Source: Desulfovibrio piger (GTDB lineage: Bacteria; Desulfobacterota; Desulfovibrionia; Desulfovibrionales; Desulfovibrionaceae). Taken from it: a DNA stretch of 64,000 nt. Every line of letters starts with the position of its first letter. The first letter of the stretch is position 1. The stretch lies in contig NZ_LT630450.1 of assembly GCF_900116045.1 (NCBI RefSeq), positions 2,194,501 through 2,258,500 of the forward strand. The letters are read 5' to 3'. The position numbers and the translations under genes are program-made. The notes under the pieces are model-generated. The model was not told the origin of the DNA. It saw only the letters and a list, made by a program, of their open reading frames with translations, and did no database searches. Below, piece after piece: positions 8,249 to 18,264 of the stretch.

Positions 8249-8929
8249 ATGGCCCGTATGCGTGCCGTCAAACAGCAACTGAAAGACCTGCTTTCCGCGC
8301 CCGACTGGCGTGACCATCTGCCCGGACTGCGCTCCATGGGGCAGCCCGCCGTGGGGCCGCTCTTCTCCTTCCTGCTGCTGGAGCCGCTCATGCGCCACAA
8401 GGCCGCCCTGGCCCTGGGGCAGGTGGTGGCCGGTCTGGAAGAGGGCAGCGCCGAGGACATGCACAACATCATGCGCCGCCTCATGTGGCACATGAACGAG
8501 GAATCCGGCAACATCGGCTGGGGCATCCCCGAAGCCTTCGGCGAAGTGCTGGCCGCCTGTCCCCGCGCGGCCAGGGAGTTCCACCGGGTGCTCATCTCCT
8601 ATGTCATCGACCTGGGCCGGGACGACAACTTCTGCGACCACGGCCCGCTGCGCCGTTCCTGCTTCTGGGCCATCGGCCGCCTGGCCCAGGCCCGGCCGGA
8701 ACTGGCCGCCAGCGCCCGGCCCTGGCTGCTCAAGGGCCTGGAGGACGAGGACATCCCCTGCCGCGGCATGGCCGCCTGGGCCCTTGCCCAGCTGCCCCGC
8801 GACTTCATGGATGCCCCGGCCCTGCGCCGTCTGGCCGAGGCCGGGCATGAGGAGATCTGCGAGATCTTCGACGGTGAGAAGATGGTCGAGAAGACCGTTT
8901 CCGGGCTGGCCCGCGAGGCCCTGGGGTAG
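8249..8929 (+). CDS. HEAT-repeat-like protein (DVU0298-like)
   Basis: This 226-residue, probably cytoplasmic all-helical protein starts after AAGGAG. Repeated helical pairs such as MRHKAALALGQVVAGLEEGS, PLRRSCFWAIGRLAQARPEL and CRGMAAWALAQLPRDFMDAPALRRL resemble HEAT/PBS-lyase repeats, which act as protein-binding scaffolds. I recall a Desulfovibrio-specific family named after DVU0298 with this character. No catalytic motif is visible. It is the last gene of the plus-strand run from 4.5 kb and is followed by a very strong hairpin. Confidence 0.75.
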   Translation: MARMRAVKQQLKDLLSAPDWRDHLPGLRSMGQPAVGPLFSFLLLEPLMRHKAALALGQVVAGLEEGSAEDMHNIMRRLMWHMNEESGNIGWGIPEAFGEVLAACPRAAREFHRVLISYVIDLGRDDNFCDHGPLRRSCFWAIGRLAQARPELAASARPWLLKGLEDEDIPCRGMAAWALAQLPRDFMDAPALRRLAEAGHEEICEIFDGEKMVEKTVSGLAREALG

Positions 8930-8945
8930 AGTGATGCCATGCTGC

Positions 8946-9028
8946 GGGGGAGAGGGGGACTTTTTTTCTTGGAAAAAGTCCCCCTCTCCCCCTCAAGCTC
9001 CCCCTTTCCCTTCAAAAAACGCTGCTAT
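8946..9028. repeat. Dispersed hairpin repeat, copy 1
   Basis: A perfect 20-base stem (8946-8965 with 8973-8992) of G/A-rich against T/C-rich sequence has a 7-base loop. It is followed by a pyrimidine tract ending CCCTTCAAAAAACGCTG. A second copy with the same architecture and tail is at 18108-18194. It lies 17 bases after the HEAT gene and is likely to terminate transcription or stabilise mRNA from either side. Confidence 0.8.
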
Positions 9029-9076
9029 GATCATTGGATGGGGAGCGTGGCGCCCTGTCCGTACCGTGTTCGATGG

Positions 9077-9104
9077 TCCCCCGGTGCTGCGGGGGATTTT
9101 TTTT
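9077..9104 (+). terminator. Rho-independent terminator, possibly of a small RNA
   Basis: TCCCCC (9077-9082) pairs with GGGGGA (9091-9096), followed by eight T. No plus-strand gene lies between this and the hairpin repeat at 8946-9028. It therefore either backs up termination of the HEAT gene or ends a short RNA. Confidence 0.65.
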
Positions 9105-9240
9105 GTGTCTGGTGGACGGGAAGCCGGGGAGGGAGGGGAGCAGGGCGCGAACGCCGTGTGGTGGACAGGAAGCCCGGGCGACAGGCCGATTGCGGCATGG
9201 CGGTACCCCCCTGCCGGTGCCGGGCCTATCGGATATGTGA

Positions 9241-9270
9241 AAAAAGGCCACCCGTTACGGGTGGCCTTTT
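9241..9270 (-). terminator. Terminator of gap, probably bidirectional
   Basis: Nine-base arms GGCCACCCG (9246-9254) and CGGGTGGCC (9258-9266) have a TTA loop. On the minus strand they are followed by five T, on the plus strand by TTTTG. It lies 50 bases after the gap stop codon. Confidence 0.85.
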
Positions 9271-9320
9271 GTGTTCATGGGGATGCCGGAGCAGGGGAGG
9301 CCCGCTCCGGGCGGCGTTTT

Positions 9321-10337
9321 TTACAGGCCCTTTTCCTGCATCAGGCAGATGAGGTCGCAGACGCGGTTGGAGTAGCCCCATTCGTTGTCGTACCAGGCCA
9401 CGGCCTTCACCAGATTGCCGTTCTGCACGGTGGTGTAGGGCGCTTCCAGGATGGAGGAATGCGGGTCGCCCTTGAAGTCCATGGAGACCAGGGGCAGGCT
9501 GTTATAGCCCAGGATGCCCTTGAGGTAGGTCTCGCTGGCGTCCTTGAGGGCGGCCAGCAGGGTCTCGGTATCGGTCTCCTTTTCCAGGATGCCGTTGAAG
9601 TCCACCACGGAGACCGTGGGCGTGGGCACGCGCAGGGAATAGCCGGTGAATTTGCCGGCCAGTTCGGGGATGACCTTGGCCACGGCCTGGGCCGCACCGG
9701 TGGAGGTGGGGATGATGTTGCAGGCGGCGGCGCGGGCACGGCGCAGGTCCTTGTGGGCCATGTCCAGGATGCGCTGGTCGTTGGTGTAGGAGTGGATGGT
9801 GGTCATGTTGCCCAGCTTGATGCCGAAGTTGCGCTGCAGCACCAGGGCCACGGGCGCCAGGCAGTTGGTGGTGCACGAGGCGTTGGACACGATGTGGTGC
9901 TTTGCGGGATCGTACTGGTCGTGGTTCACGCCCATGACGATGGTGATGTCCTCTTCCTTGGCCGGGGCGGTGATGATGACCTTTTTGGCGCCGTTGTCCA
10001 TGTGCACGGACGCCTGGGAGGCCTTGCGGAAGATGCCGGTGCTTTCCACCACCACGTCCACGCCATGCTGGCCCCAGGCCAGCTGATGGGGGTCACGCTC
10101 GGCGAAGCAGTGGATGTTCCAGTCACCGACCTTCACTTCCTGGCCGTCCACCTGGGCGTCCAGGAAGGCGCGGCCGTAGACGGAGTCGTACTCCAGCAGC
10201 TGGAAGTTGGTGGTGGCGTCGAAGAGGTCGTTGATGGCCACCACTTCCACGCGGTCAGCGTAGCTCTGGCGCAGGGCGCGGAACACCTGGCGGCCGATGC
10301 GGCCGAAACCGTTGATACCGACACGAACTTTTTTCAT
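9321..10337 (-). CDS. gap: Glyceraldehyde-3-phosphate dehydrogenase, type I
   Basis: This 338-residue NAD-dependent glycolytic and gluconeogenic enzyme oxidises glyceraldehyde-3-phosphate to 1,3-bisphosphoglycerate. The Rossmann motif [15 protein letters not shown] is followed by AINDLFD, whose aspartate favours NAD. The catalytic cysteine is in [13 protein letters not shown] near residue 150, with [10 protein letters not shown] and the C-terminal [13 protein letters not shown]. The start MKKVRV at 10337 follows AAGGTG; an upstream in-frame ATG lacks similarity. The gene appears monocistronic. Another glycolytic gene, eno, is at 20.2 kb. Confidence 0.97.
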   Translation of the reverse strand: MKKVRVGINGFGRIGRQVFRALRQSYADRVEVVAINDLFDATTNFQLLEYDSVYGRAFLDAQVDGQEVKVGDWNIHCFAERDPHQLAWGQHGVDVVVESTGIFRKASQASVHMDNGAKKVIITAPAKEEDITIVMGVNHDQYDPAKHHIVSNASCTTNCLAPVALVLQRNFGIKLGNMTTIHSYTNDQRILDMAHKDLRRARAAACNIIPTSTGAAQAVAKVIPELAGKFTGYSLRVPTPTVSVVDFNGILEKETDTETLLAALKDASETYLKGILGYNSLPLVSMDFKGDPHSSILEAPYTTVQNGNLVKAVAWYDNEWGYSNRVCDLICLMQEKGL

Positions 10338-10468
10338 CGTATTCACCTTTGCCCTTGCGGGCATCCTGTCTTGAGGGGAGCGGCACGGCGCCGGGCAGGG
10401 CCCCTGAGGCCGCCATGCCGGGGCGCCTGTCGCCGGGCCCGGCGGGCCGGGACCTGCGGCAGGGCCCG

Positions 10469-11023
10469 CTAGTCTTCGTAGACCGAGTAGGCGTGTTTGG
10501 CCATCAGCTCGTAATTGTTGCGCAGGGCGTCATGCAGGCGGGCGTTCTCGATGGCCACGGCGGAGATGGCGGCCACGGCCATCATGAAGCTGTCCTCGTC
10601 GGCGCTGAACTCACGCTCCTCGGAGGAGTAGACGCGGATCAGGCCGATGACCTTGCCGCCCACGCTCAGGGGCGCGGAAAGCACGGAGACCAGCCCCTCG
10701 GCCTTGGCGGATTCGGGATACTGGAAGCGGCCGTCAGAGGTGGCGTCCTTCAGGTGGATGGCCTTGCCGGACAGCACTTCGCTGTCCAGACCGCTGCGTT
10801 TCACTTCCACGGGGCCTTTGCGCATGTAGGTGGCGGAAAGGCCGTAGGCGGCGCTGGGCAGCAGGAAGTGCCCGGTGCTGTCCAGCAGGCGGATGGTGCA
10901 GGCCTTGCAGTTCATGGTCTGTGCCGTGTGCTCGCTGATCTTGTGCAGCACGTCCTTGGGGTCAAGGCTGGCATTGATGGCCAGGGCCACATCACGCAGG
11001 GCGCGGAAATAATCCTGGGGCAT
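10469..11023 (-). CDS. GAF-domain protein
   Basis: This 184-residue protein is essentially one GAF domain, the small-ligand-binding fold of signalling proteins. Visible GAF features are [60 protein letters not shown] and the helical [25 protein letters not shown]. No output domain is attached, so it may act through a partner or bind a metabolite. Two Cys (C39, C42) lie where some GAF proteins bind ligands, but the cysteine set of free methionine sulfoxide reductase is not present. About 130 bases separate it from gap and 250 from rodA. Confidence 0.85.
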   Translation of the reverse strand: MPQDYFRALRDVALAINASLDPKDVLHKISEHTAQTMNCKACTIRLLDSTGHFLLPSAAYGLSATYMRKGPVEVKRSGLDSEVLSGKAIHLKDATSDGRFQYPESAKAEGLVSVLSAPLSVGGKVIGLIRVYSSEEREFSADEDSFMMAVAAISAVAIENARLHDALRNNYELMAKHAYSVYED

Positions 11024-11277
11024 GGAAGACCTCCTTTGGATGGGGTGACGCCTTCCCCGGCAGGGCGTCGGTGATTGCCGTTGGCCGCCCCGGGCGCAGG
11101 CGCGTGACCGGGGGTGACGGACGCGCGCAGGGCGGCGGAGATGGGATAGTCGTCGGCCGGTCGCCCGGCAACGGGATATCCGTATGGATGTTGCGGCGGG
11201 GTCCCGCTGTGCCCCGGGAAAGGAGGTGGGAGGTCTCCTTCCGGCGCGCCTGCCGTGCGGGCAGGCAGGCTCCGGGC

Positions 11278-12384
11278 TCAGCTCTTGAACATGAAGCGCC
11301 GCATGGAAACATTAAGCACGATGCCCAGCAATGTGAAGTTCACCACCGTGGCACTGCCGCCGTAGCTGATGAAGGGCAGGGGGATGCCCACCACGGGCAT
11401 GAGCCCGATGACCATGCCCATATTGATACATATCTGCCAGAAAAAGTAAAAGAAGACCCCCACGGCCAGCATGCTGCCGAAACGGTCCTTGGCCTGGACC
11501 ACCGTGGAGAAGATGGAGAGCAGGAACAGGCAGAACAGCGTCACCAGGGCCACGCAGCCCACAAAGCCCCACTCCTCGCCGAACACGGCCAGGGCGAAGT
11601 CCGAGTGGCGCTCGGGCAGGAAGTTGAGCTTGTTCATCATGCCCTCCATGTAGCCCTTGCCCCACAGTTCGCCGGAGCCGATGGCGATGCGTGACTGCAG
11701 GATGTGGTAGCCCGCGCCCAGGGGATCGTCACCGGGGTTGAGGAAGGTGAGCACGCGCTGCTTCTGGTAGTCGTGCATGAGCACGCACCACATGAAGGCG
11801 GCCACACCCGGCACGGCCAGCAGGCAGGTGCCCAGCACATAGCGGCGCAGGCCGTGGAACAGGATCATGCCGCCCATGATGAGCAGCACCATCATGGCCG
11901 TGCCGAGGTCGGGCTGCTTGAGGATGAAGACCACGGGCACCAGGCCCACGGCCAGCACGGAAAAAAAGCTCTTCCAGCCCAGGGGCTGGCTGTCGCGGGC
12001 CAGCAGGCGCGCCACCAGGACGAGCACGGCGATCTTGACGGGTTCCGAGGGCTGGATGGTGAACAGGCCGAAGGATATCCAGCGCTTGGCGCCGTAAAAG
12101 GTGGAGCCCACGAAGGGCACCAGCATCAGCAGCACCAGGAAGAGCAGGTAGGCGGGCCAGGCCAGGTTGCGCAGCTGCCGGTAGTCGAAGAGCGTGGCCA
12201 GCAGCATGCAGCCCAGGCCGCACAGGCCCCAGACCAGCTGGCGCTGGTAGAAGCTCTCGAAGGCGAAGCCCGTCTCCACACGGGTGCCGCTGGCGGAATA
12301 GAGGTTGGCCACGCCCGTGAAGTAGAGCAGCAGCATGCAGGCCAGCAGTGCCCAGTTGATATAGCCGAGAAGGCGCTTGTCCAT
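11278..12384 (-). CDS. rodA: Rod-shape peptidoglycan glycosyltransferase RodA (SEDS family)
   Basis: RodA polymerises lipid II glycan strands in the elongasome, working with PBP2. This 368-residue polytopic membrane protein shows about ten hydrophobic segments. Family motifs include YGAKRWISFGLFTIQPSE, KQPDLGTAMM, and PERHSDFALAVFGEEWGFVG with the catalytic aspartate of SEDS proteins. The C-terminus has GLMPVVGIPLPFISYGGSA. It lies 18 bases downstream of mrdA (PBP2) and ends the mreB-mreC-mreD-mrdA-rodA cluster. Confidence 0.96.
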   Translation of the reverse strand: MDKRLLGYINWALLACMLLLYFTGVANLYSASGTRVETGFAFESFYQRQLVWGLCGLGCMLLATLFDYRQLRNLAWPAYLLFLVLLMLVPFVGSTFYGAKRWISFGLFTIQPSEPVKIAVLVLVARLLARDSQPLGWKSFFSVLAVGLVPVVFILKQPDLGTAMMVLLIMGGMILFHGLRRYVLGTCLLAVPGVAAFMWCVLMHDYQKQRVLTFLNPGDDPLGAGYHILQSRIAIGSGELWGKGYMEGMMNKLNFLPERHSDFALAVFGEEWGFVGCVALVTLFCLFLLSIFSTVVQAKDRFGSMLAVGVFFYFFWQICINMGMVIGLMPVVGIPLPFISYGGSATVVNFTLLGIVLNVSMRRFMFKS

Positions 12385-12402
12385 GGGGCGTTCCTATTGC
12401 CG

Positions 12403-14412
12403 TCAGCGGCGACGGCGCTTGGGGGGATCGTTGCTGTCGTTGGTCATGCCCGGCAGGGGACCGGATGCGGGGCCCGGCATCAGGCCGGCGGGCCGGGGCG
12501 CTTCCGGGGCCCTGTAGCCGGGCGCGGCGGTATCCGGCCCGAAAAGATATTCATAGACCTTCTTGGCCACGGGGCCGGCCACGCTGGAGCCGCCGCCGCC
12601 GTGTTCCACCATGACGATGACCACATAGGTCTTGCCGTTCTTGCTGCCCCAGGTGGCGATCCAGGCGTGGTCGCGGTGCAGGTAGGCCAGCTCCGCGGTG
12701 CGCAGGCGGCGGTCATTGGCGGTCATCTTCAGCTTGGTCACCTGGGCCGTACCGGTCTTGCCGCCCATGTCGGCATCGTGGCGGCCCACCACCCTGGCCG
12801 TACCGCCCCCGGCCGTGCGGCGCATGGCCTGGACCACGAAACGCAGGTGGTCCAGTTCGGCGGGGACGCGGCCGCGCACCTCGCGGGGGGCATCTTCCAG
12901 CAGCTGGGGCTTGAGCAGGTCGCCGCCGTTGAGCATGGCCGACACATAGACGGCCATCTGGATGGGCGTGACCAGGGTGAAGCCCTGGCCGATGGAGGTG
13001 TTGAAGGTATCGCCGCGCACCCAGACCTGCTTGCGGTAGCGCTGCTTCCAGTCGCGCGAGGGCACGAGGCCCGAACGTTCGTGGGGCAGGTCCACCCCGG
13101 TGGGCCTGCCGAAGCCGCATTGCTTGGCAAAGGCCGAGATCCTGTCGATGCCCAGGCGCTCGGCCATGATGTAATAATACACGTCACAGGAGTTGATGAG
13201 CGACTGTTCCAGCGTCTGGCTGCCGTGGCCGCCGCGCCGCCAGCAGCGGAAGATCTGGTTGCCCAGCTTGGTCTGGCCGCCGCAGAAGACCGTCTCCCTG
13301 GGGTTCACGCCGTTCTCGAGGAAGCACACGGCCATGAGCAGTTTCCAGACCGACCCGGGCGGGTAGACGCTCTGGATGACGCGGTTCTGCAGGGGGTAGC
13401 GCTTGCTGGTGCGCAGGGCCTCCCAGTCGCGGCGGGAGATGCCTGCGGCGAACAGGTTGTTGTCATAGGCCGGGGAGGTGACCAGGGCACGCAGCTTGCC
13501 GGTGTCCGGCTCCATGACCACCACGCAGCCCGCCTCGCCGGCCAGGGCGTCCCAGGCGGCCTGCTGCAGGTCGCGGTCCAGGGAGAGGGACAGCTCCTGC
13601 CCGGCGCTGGGGGCCTCGCTCAGGGTCTTGGCCAGCATGCGCCCGTGGGCGTCCACTTCCATCTGGTACAGGCCCTTGTGGCCGCGCAGGCGCTTTTCCA
13701 GTTCCAGCTCCAGACCGGCCTTGCCCACCAGGTCGCCCATGGCAAGATCGGGGTCCTTTTCCATCTCGGCGCTGTTGGCCTCGGCCACATAGCCCAGCAC
13801 ATGGGCGAAAAGGTCTTTTTCGGGATAATAGCGGTTGGTGCGGACCATGATCTCCAGGCCGGGCCAGTTGACCAGCTCGGCCTCGATGCGGGCCACCTGG
13901 CCGAAATCCAGCCCGGAGACCAGGGGCAGGGCCTCGAAGGGCTTGGTCTTGAAGCGGTCCTGGTGGTAGCGGTTCTGGAGCTGCTCCAGGGGCGTGTCCG
14001 TCCACTGGCTGATCTGGGCCAGGGTGGCGGGGATGTCCGGGCAGTCCTCGCGGATGATGGCCAGCCCGTAGGCCGTGCGGTTGTCGGCCAGGATCTTGCC
14101 GTGATCGTCGAAGATGCGGCCGCGCGGGGCGAAGATGCGCTCCGTGCGCAGGCGGTTCTTCTGGGCCTGCGTGGTCATCTCCGGCCCCAGGTGGAGCTGG
14201 AGATACCAGAAGCGGGTGACGAAGACGAAAAAGAAGATGCCCACCAGCACCTGCAGGAGCAGGATGCCGCTGCGCGGCGGCTGGTAGCGTTCGCTCTCCA
14301 CCTGTATGGTCAGCCAGGAGCGCCAGTTCTTGCGCTTGCGGCGGGGCGTCTCCGCCAGGGGGGCGGCCGGTGCCGGAGCGGGAGGGGGGGTGATGCGCCT
14401 ATTCTTCGTCAT
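12403..14412 (-). CDS. mrdA: Penicillin-binding protein 2 (transpeptidase of the elongasome)
   Basis: This 669-residue class B PBP is anchored by one N-terminal membrane segment (ILLLQVLVGIFFFVFVTRFWYL) and crosslinks peptidoglycan in the periplasm during elongation. A pedestal domain precedes the transpeptidase, whose catalytic set is intact: SVWK in YPPGSVWKLLMAV, SCD in NSCDVYYY and KTGT in GGKTGTAQV. The C-terminal 40 residues are Pro/Ala-rich and basic, an extension beyond the usual end. Its start lies inside the mreD 3' end (14-base overlap), so the two are translationally coupled; rodA follows 18 bases later. Confidence 0.96.
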   Translation of the reverse strand: MTKNRRITPPPAPAPAAPLAETPRRKRKNWRSWLTIQVESERYQPPRSGILLLQVLVGIFFFVFVTRFWYLQLHLGPEMTTQAQKNRLRTERIFAPRGRIFDDHGKILADNRTAYGLAIIREDCPDIPATLAQISQWTDTPLEQLQNRYHQDRFKTKPFEALPLVSGLDFGQVARIEAELVNWPGLEIMVRTNRYYPEKDLFAHVLGYVAEANSAEMEKDPDLAMGDLVGKAGLELELEKRLRGHKGLYQMEVDAHGRMLAKTLSEAPSAGQELSLSLDRDLQQAAWDALAGEAGCVVVMEPDTGKLRALVTSPAYDNNLFAAGISRRDWEALRTSKRYPLQNRVIQSVYPPGSVWKLLMAVCFLENGVNPRETVFCGGQTKLGNQIFRCWRRGGHGSQTLEQSLINSCDVYYYIMAERLGIDRISAFAKQCGFGRPTGVDLPHERSGLVPSRDWKQRYRKQVWVRGDTFNTSIGQGFTLVTPIQMAVYVSAMLNGGDLLKPQLLEDAPREVRGRVPAELDHLRFVVQAMRRTAGGGTARVVGRHDADMGGKTGTAQVTKLKMTANDRRLRTAELAYLHRDHAWIATWGSKNGKTYVVIVMVEHGGGGSSVAGPVAKKVYEYLFGPDTAAPGYRAPEAPRPAGLMPGPASGPLPGMTNDSNDPPKRRRR

Positions 14413-14869
14413 GCGAACATGCCAGGGGCCGCGTGGCCGTCAGGAGCAACCAGGCCACGGGCAGGTAAAGGGCCTGTATCAGGCTCCTGTCCAGAAATTC
14501 CTGCGGATCGAAATGCACGGCATGGAGCGGCGCGAACAGCCAGCCCAGGCCGAAGCAGGCCCCGCCCAGACAGATGGAGAGCAGCAGCACCAGGAAGAAG
14601 TTCCCCAGGCCCAGCAGCCAGCGCAGCAGGCGGTAGATCAGGCAGACCAGCGCGTACCAGACGATGGTGGCCCCGAAGGAGCTGGTGCCGATGCCTTCCT
14701 GCAGCAGGACGAAGAGCGGCAGCAGCCAGCAAAGGTTTTTGTAGTCCCTTTCCTGCAACAGGATGACCAGCCCCACCACCAGGGCATCGAGGCAGGGGAC
14801 GAGGCTTTGCACGCAGATGCCCAGGGCCACGAAGCACAGCCACCAGAAGATGTTGCGCACGGCCTGCAT
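14399..14869 (-). CDS. mreD: Rod-shape-determining membrane protein MreD
   Basis: This 156-residue protein is very hydrophobic with about five membrane segments (for example FWWLCFVALGICVQSLVPCL, LCWLLPLFVLLQEGIG, FFLVLLLSICLGGACFGLGWL). Its sequence is poorly conserved, as usual for MreD. The identification rests on topology, size and position between mreC (3-base gap) and mrdA (14-base overlap). MreD links MreC to the PBP2/RodA synthase in the inner membrane. Confidence 0.88.
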   Translation of the reverse strand: MQAVRNIFWWLCFVALGICVQSLVPCLDALVVGLVILLQERDYKNLCWLLPLFVLLQEGIGTSSFGATIVWYALVCLIYRLLRWLLGLGNFFLVLLLSICLGGACFGLGWLFAPLHAVHFDPQEFLDRSLIQALYLPVAWLLLTATRPLACSHDEE

Positions 14870-14872
14870 GGG

Positions 14873-15763
14873 CTAGCGCTCCCTTTTGGGGGGCCGGGGC
14901 GGGCCCACGAAGTCCGGGGCGGGCTCGCTGGGGCGCAGGGGCCGGTTGATGCCGCTGGGTTCCAGCAGCAGCACTTCTTCCAGGCGGCGCACGTCCACCA
15001 GGGGCCGGGCCGTGACGGCCAGAAACTGGGTGGAGTCCGAGGGGGCCACGCTGTCCACGGTGGCCACGGGGATGCCCTTGGGATATTTGCCGTCCAGGCC
15101 GGAGGTGATGAGGATCTCCCCGGCGGTCACCGGGGCGTCGCGTTCCACGAAGCCCACCTCCAGCGGCTGTTCCAGGCCCTGGCCGCTCAGGATGCCGGCC
15201 GAACGGCTCTGCTGGGCGAACACGGCGATACGGCTGCCCGGGTCGGTGATGAGCAGCACCGTGGCGGCATGGGGGCTGGCCCGCAGCACGCGGCCCACAA
15301 GGCCCATGTTGGTGACGATGGGGGTGCCGGGACGGGCGCCCGAGGTGTAGCCGCGGTTGATGGTGATGCTGTCCTGGATGGCGTTGGGGCCCATGCGTCC
15401 GGCCAGGATGCGGGCGCCCACGGGCTTCCAGGCGCTGTCCACGGGCAGCTGCACCAGCTCGCGCAGCCGGGCCAGCTCCGCCAGATCCTCGCCGTGGGAG
15501 ACGATGCGGGCCTGCAGTTCGGCCACCTGGGCGCGCAGGCGCTCGTTCTCCTCGCGCACGCCCACCAGGTCCGCATAGCGGCGCCAGGCGCCCAGGACGC
15601 TGCCCTTGACGGAATCGAAGGTGTCCAGCACCGTGCCGCTCATCTCCAGGCCCACGTTGGCGGCGATGTCGTCGAGCGTGTGCGTGCGCTGGTTCCAGGA
15701 ATACATGCCCAGAAACAGTACCAGAAGGCCGCCCGCCATGAGGAGAAAGCGTCGGAACGTCAC
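14873..15763 (-). CDS. mreC: Rod-shape-determining protein MreC
   Basis: MreC is a periplasmic bitopic scaffold of the elongasome that activates PBP2. One N-terminal membrane segment (FLLMAGGLLVLFLGMYSW) is followed by a coiled coil (VREENERLRAQVAELQARI) and the two-barrel domain with PVDSAWKPVGARILAGRMGP, VTNMGLVGRVL and VTAGEILITSGLDGKYPKGIPV. The C-terminal 40 residues are Pro/Arg-rich. The start is taken as GTG at 15763, giving 296 residues. It lacks a strong ribosome site, and an ATG eight codons later is the alternative. A terminator-like hairpin separates it from mreB. Confidence 0.93.
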   Translation of the reverse strand: MTFRRFLLMAGGLLVLFLGMYSWNQRTHTLDDIAANVGLEMSGTVLDTFDSVKGSVLGAWRRYADLVGVREENERLRAQVAELQARIVSHGEDLAELARLRELVQLPVDSAWKPVGARILAGRMGPNAIQDSITINRGYTSGARPGTPIVTNMGLVGRVLRASPHAATVLLITDPGSRIAVFAQQSRSAGILSGQGLEQPLEVGFVERDAPVTAGEILITSGLDGKYPKGIPVATVDSVAPSDSTQFLAVTARPLVDVRRLEEVLLLEPSGINRPLRPSEPAPDFVGPPRPPKRER

Positions 15764-15790
15764 GATGGCACCCGTGAGAGCAGCAGGAAA

Positions 15791-15830
15791 CAAAAGGACG
15801 GCCGTGCCGGAAAAAGGCGACGGGCCGTCC
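15791..15830 (-). terminator. Terminator-like hairpin between mreB and mreC
   Basis: GGACGGCC (15796-15803) pairs with GGCCGTCC (15823-15830). On the minus strand the stem is followed by TTTTG. It lies 14 bases after the mreB stop and before mreC, so it could let only part of the transcription through, leaving more MreB than MreC/D, PBP2 and RodA. Confidence 0.7.
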
Positions 15831-15844
15831 TGCACTGGCAAAGA

Positions 15845-17047
<1,203 letters not shown>

Positions 17048-17140
17048 CTAAAACGGGCTTGAAGTCAAGCTGTTGCGGACACAGTACAAATTTTTTCTCC
17101 TGTCCGCAGGCAGGAATCTTCCGGGGAAAAGGCGCGAATC

Positions 17141-18079
17141 ATGCTGCTTTGGCATACCTTGGCCACCTATTTCCGGCGCAAATACGGCGTCCGGGTGCAA
17201 AAAATTCCACTGGATGCGGGCGCCACCTGCCCCAACCGGGACGGCACGCTCTCCGCCCGGGGCTGCGTCTTCTGCAACGACAGCGGCTCCGGTTCCGGCC
17301 TGGGCCTGCGCGGTCTCGGTCTGCGCGCCCAGTGGGACGCCTGGTACGCCAAGTACACCACCACGGACAGCGACCGCCTGTTCATGGCCTATCTGCAATC
17401 CTTTTCCAATACCTACGGCCCGGCCTCCCGCCTGGCCCGCCTGCTGGAGCTGGTGGCGGCCCTGCCCGGCTGCCGGGGCATCGCCGTGGGCACGCGGCCG
17501 GACTGTCTGGACGGGGAAAAGCTGGCCCTGCTGGCCGGTTGCGGGCTGGACGAGATCTGGCTGGAGCTGGGCCTGCAGACCTGCCGGGACGACACCCTGC
17601 GCCGCATCAACCGCGGCCACACGGCACGTCAGGCCGAAGAGGCCGTGCGCGCCGCCCTGGATGCCGGGCTGCTGGTCTGCGGGCACCTCATGGCCGGGCT
17701 GCCGGGCGAGGACGAGGACGATTTCCTCGACGGCGTGGACTGGGCCGTCTCGCTGGGCATGCAGGGCCTCAAGCTGCACAACGTCTACGTGCCGCAGGGC
17801 ACGGAACTGGCCCGGCAGTGGCAGGAGGGCGGCTACCGTCCCCTGGCCCGGGACGAATATGTGGACATGCTGTGCGCCGCCCTGCCGCGCATCCCCTCCA
17901 CCGTGGTCATGCAGCGCATCCAGGCCGACCCCGCGCCGGGCGAGCTGCTGGCGCCCGCCTGGGCCCTGGAGAAACGCGGCATCATCACCGACCTGCGCCG
18001 CGCCCTGGCTGCCCGCGGCCTCTGGCAGGGCTGCCGCGCCGACGTGCCCGACGCCCGGCCGGAGTGGTTCGGCGGGTAG
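17141..18079 (+). CDS. Radical SAM protein of the YhcC/TIGR01212 family
   Basis: This 312-residue cytoplasmic radical S-adenosylmethionine enzyme belongs to the YhcC-like family, whose reaction is not established. The cluster cysteines follow the family's unusual spacing (C30, C42, C45, in CPNRDGTLSARGCVFC) rather than CxxxCxxC. Other signatures are FSNTYGP, GIAVGTRPDCLDGEKL, LELGLQTCRDDTLRRINRGH, HLMAGLPGED and LKLHNVYV. The start at 17141 follows an AAAAGG site. It diverges from mreB and is followed by the second copy of the dispersed hairpin repeat. Confidence 0.92.
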   Translation: MLLWHTLATYFRRKYGVRVQKIPLDAGATCPNRDGTLSARGCVFCNDSGSGSGLGLRGLGLRAQWDAWYAKYTTTDSDRLFMAYLQSFSNTYGPASRLARLLELVAALPGCRGIAVGTRPDCLDGEKLALLAGCGLDEIWLELGLQTCRDDTLRRINRGHTARQAEEAVRAALDAGLLVCGHLMAGLPGEDEDDFLDGVDWAVSLGMQGLKLHNVYVPQGTELARQWQEGGYRPLARDEYVDMLCAALPRIPSTVVMQRIQADPAPGELLAPAWALEKRGIITDLRRALAARGLWQGCRADVPDARPEWFGG

Positions 18080-18107
18080 GGGATGGAAAGGATGGAAGAG
18101 TGTTTTT

Positions 18108-18194
18108 GAGGGGGGCGGGGAAACTTTTCCTGGCGGAAAAAAGTTTCCCCGCCCCCCTCAACCTCCCCCCGCCCTTTCAAAAACCGCGCATAGG
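18108..18194. repeat. Dispersed hairpin repeat, copy 2
   Basis: A perfect 21-base stem (18108-18128 with 18139-18159) has a 10-base loop. It is followed by a pyrimidine tract and CCCTTTCAAAAACCGCGC, closely matching the tail of the copy at 8946-9028. It sits 28 bases after the radical SAM gene, at the boundary with an AT-rich gene on the other strand. Confidence 0.8.
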
Positions 18195-18264
18195 GTCGAC
18201 GGCAGGGAGGAGAGGAGTCTGAAGGCCATCCTCTGGATGGAGGTCACCGGGCGAAGAACATATT

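Noticed and set aside
5788..8595. 935-codon minus-strand frame across coaBC, LysO and neighbours
   Set aside because: Shadow of plus-strand genes with clear motifs; the translation is low complexity and changes character at gene boundaries.
11704..14766. 1020-codon plus-strand frame opposite rodA, mrdA and mreD
   Set aside because: Antisense to three recognised cell-shape genes, with no protein family features of its own.
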